NCBI RefSeq assembly: GCF_964340395.1
Contig: NC_135571.1
Location: forward strand, 13,878,546 to 13,942,545
DNA: 64,000 nt
Reading direction: 5' to 3'
Source of the DNA: Glandiceps talaboti
Taxonomy: Eukaryota; Hemichordata; Enteropneusta; Spengelidae
The position numbers were made by a program, and so were the translations under genes. The notes beneath the pieces were generated by a model that saw nothing but the letters and a program-made list of their open reading frames with translations, had not been told where the DNA came from and did no database searches. Below, piece by piece: positions 61,301-64,000 of the stretch (positions are counted from its first letter, which is position 1; every line of letters starts with the position of its first letter).

Positions 61301-64000
61301 AGATTATACTGTACTTTTTTATTCATTCCTTTCAGGATGGATCCCCAAGGCCACCCAAGATGGCACGAAAATAGAGGGCAGGAGAACATCAGACAGCCAA
61401 TCAGAAGTGAAAGAAGTAAGTGAACATTTGGAATTGTAAAATTACCGAAAATGGGCATTAGGTTTTTTGCCCAAAGTTGTTTTCTTTTAGCAATGGAAAG
61501 TACAAGTTATCTAAAGAGTCTTTCGTCAGTACTAAGCACATGACAAGCAGTGACAATCTTATGTCACAAGTAGATTGTAGCTGAATGAAGAAACATTTTG
61601 GAGATGAGCATAATTATATTATTGGCAGTAATATTTTCAAAAAGGTCATAGTGAGTAGCGGCAACTTAAGAGTAAATATTAGAATCTGAATGACTGTTAT
61701 TTCATTGCTTCAATAAGATTATACTGTACTGTTTAATTCATTCCCTTCAGGATGGAACCCCAAGGCCACCCAAGATGGCACGAAAATAGAGGGCAGATGA
61801 ACATCAGACAACCAATCAGAAGTGAAAGAAGTAAGTGAAGATTTGGAATTGTAAAATTACAGAAAATGGACATTGGGTTTTTTGCCCAAAGTTGTTTTCT
61901 TTTACGAATGGAAAGTACAAGTTATCTAAAGAGTCTTTCGTCAGTACAAAGAACATGAAAAACAGTGACAACCTTATGTCACAAGTAGATTGTAACTTAA
62001 TGAAGAAACATTTTGGAGATTAGAATAATTATATTATTGGCAGTAATATTTTTCAAAAAATTCACAGTGAGTAGCGGCAACTTAAGAGTAAATATTAGAA
62101 TCTGAATGACTGTTATTTCCTTGCTTCAATAAGATTATACTGTACTTTTTGATTCATTCCTTTTAGGATGGATCCCCAAGGCCACCCAAGATGGCACGAA
62201 AATAGAGGGCAGATGAACATCAGACAGCCAATCAGAAGTGAAAGAAGTAAGTGAACATTTGGAATTGTAAAATTACTGAAAATGGCCATTAGGTTTTTTG
62301 CCCAAAGTTGTTTTCTTTTAGCAATGGAAAGTACAAGTTATCTAAAGAGTCTTTCGTCAGTACTAAGCACATGACAAGCAGTGACAAACTTATGTCACAA
62401 GTAGATTGTAGCTGAAGGAAGAAACATTTTGGAGATTAGCATAATTATATTATTAGCAGTAATATTTTTCAAAAAGGTCATAGTGAGTAGTGGCAACTTA
62501 AGAGTAAATATTAGAATCTGAATGACTGTTATTTCATTGCTTCAATAAGATTATACTGTACTGTTTGATTCATTCCTTTTAGGATGGATCCCCAAGGCCA
62601 CCCAAGATGGCACGAAAATAGAGGGCAGATGAACATCAGACAGCCAATCAGAAGTGAAAGAAGTAAGTGAACATTTGGAATTGTAAAATTACTGAAAATG
62701 GCCATTAGGTTTTTTGCCCAAAGTTGTTTTCTTTTAGCAATGGAAAGTACAAGTTATCTAAAGAGTCTTTCGTCAGTACTAAGCACATGACAAGCAGTGA
62801 CAAACTTATGTCACAAGTAGATTGTAGGTGAATGAAGAAACATTTTGGAGATTAGAATAATTATATTATTGGCAGTAATATTTTTCAAAAAGGTCATAGT
62901 GAGTAGTGCCAACTTAAGAGTAAATATTAGAATCTGAATGACTTTTATGTCATTGCTTCAATAAGATTATACTGTACTTTTTTATTCATTCCTTTCAGGA
63001 TGGATCCCCAAGGCCACCCAAGATGGCACGAAAATAGAGGGCAGGAGAACATCAGACAGCCAATCAGAAGTGAAAGAAGTAAGTGAACATTTGGAATTGT
63101 AAAATTACCGAAAATGGGCATTAGGTTTTTTGCCCAAAGTTGTTTTCTTTTAGCAATGGAAAGTACAAGTTATCTAAAGAGTCTTTCGTCAGTACTAAGC
63201 ACATGACAAGCAGTGACAATCTTATGTCACAAGTAGATTGTAGCTGAATGAAGAAACATTTTGGAGATGAGCATAATTATATTATTGGCAGTAATATTTT
63301 CAAAAAGGTCATAGTGAGTAGCGGCAACTTAAGAGTAAATATTAGAATCTGAATGACTGTTATTTCCTTGCTTCAATAAGATTATACTGTACTTTTTGAT
63401 TCATTCCTTTTAGGATGGATCCCCAAGGCCACCCAAGATGGCACGAAAATAGAGGGCAGATGAACATCAGACAGCCAATCAGAAGTGAAAGAAGTAAGTG
63501 AACATTTGGAATTGTAAAATTACTGAAAATGGCCATTAGGTTTTTTGCCCAAAGTTGTTTTCTTTTAGCAATGGAAAGTACAAGTTATCTAAAGAGTCTT
63601 TCGTCAGTACTAAGCACATGACAAGCAATGACAAACTTATGTCACAAGTAGATTGTAGCTGAATGAAGAAACATTTTGGAGATTAGAATAATTATATTAT
63701 TGGCCGTAATATTTTTCAAAAAGGTCACAGTGAGTAGCGGCAACTTAAGAGTAAATATTAGAATCTGAATGACTGTTATTTATTGCTTCAATAAGATTAT
63801 ACTGTACTTTTTTATTCATTCCTTTCAGGATGGATCCCCAAGGCCACCCAAGATGGCACGAAAATAGAGGGCAGGAGAACATCAGACAGCCAATCAGAAG
63901 TGAAAGAAGTAAGTGAACATTTGGAATTGTAAAATTACCGAAAATGGGCATTAGGTTTTTTGCCCAAAGTTGTTTTCTTTTAGCAATGGAAAGTACAAGT

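Larger units (their letters stand above)
21396..64000 (+). repeat. Tandem array of about 103 units of 415-416 bp, continuing past the window
   Basis: Block 1 of successive units starts at 21461, 21877, 22293, 22709, 23124 and so on to 63829. Unit counts between fixed landmarks (54 from 23124 to 45546, 44 from there to 63829) give mean periods of 415.2 and 415.5. All units have the same orientation. Each contains, in order: acceptor-like TTCATTCCTTTCAG; an 80-nt block GATGGATCCCCAAGG...AGTGAAAGAA; donor GTAAGTG; a 75-nt block ending TTGTTTTCTTTTAG; a block of about 161 nt starting CAATGGAAAGTACAAG; donor-like GTGAGTAG; and about 100 nt to the next acceptor. Neighbouring copies differ by a few per cent. 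No transposase, integrase or reverse transcriptase frame occurs in the unit. Confidence 0.97.

Overview
This is animal nuclear DNA. It has introns, a spliced terminal exon of an NADPH oxidase of the DUOX type, non-LTR retrotransposon remains with the YADD reverse transcriptase motif, Penelope-like hammerhead ribozymes and very many microsatellites. No bacterial gene organisation is visible. The mix of repeats suggests a marine invertebrate, possibly a deuterostome such as amphioxus or an acorn worm, but the species cannot be fixed from the sequence.

Left part (1 to about 11.4 kb): the 3' end of a DUOX-like gene on the + strand (coding exon 5724-5846, then a 3' UTR to a poly(A) signal at 6453). 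It is preceded by a last intron of at least 5.7 kb filled with CATA/GTAT and pentanucleotide repeats. A 186-nt, phase-0, protein-like exon lies on the opposite strand inside that intron (4691-4876). Downstream are a 342-bp perfectly centred palindrome, TTTGTG and TCTA microsatellites, a decayed non-LTR fragment (8268-8588) and a 5'-truncated L2/CR1-type insertion that is still open over 300 codons (10223-11125).

Middle part (11.4 to 19.8 kb): promoter-like DNA with E2F and CCAAT motifs near 11.8 kb; a duplicated exon/intron-like module carrying a 19-bp minisatellite (12.3-12.9 kb); and a cluster of hammerhead ribozyme folds (13.2-14.0 kb), four of them arranged as two head-to-head palindromes between TA tracts. 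A TATA/CCAAT promoter with a candidate first exon follows at 14.8-15.0 kb, then G-rich dispersed repeats and three unrelated decayed tandem duplications (17.6-19.8 kb).

Right part (19.8 kb to the window end, still continuing): an array of about 105 head-to-tail copies of a 415-416 bp unit. Every unit looks like a small split gene on the + strand: an 80-nt exon-like block with acceptor and strong donor, a 75-nt intron-like block, a roughly 161-nt second block and a roughly 100-nt second intron-like block. Splicing the 75-nt block predicts a 43-residue peptide. Retaining it gives a stop in most copies but a 68-residue peptide with a hydrophobic insert in 18 copies. The array has higher-order duplications of 3, 5, 9, 11 and 36 units, so it is being homogenised by unequal exchange. 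A longer version of the second intron survives next to the array's third unit (20.6-20.8 kb) and resembles the 12.4-12.6 kb module, which may be a relict of the founder sequence. This array is the best candidate in the window for something undescribed; transcription and splicing are inferred from sequence only.
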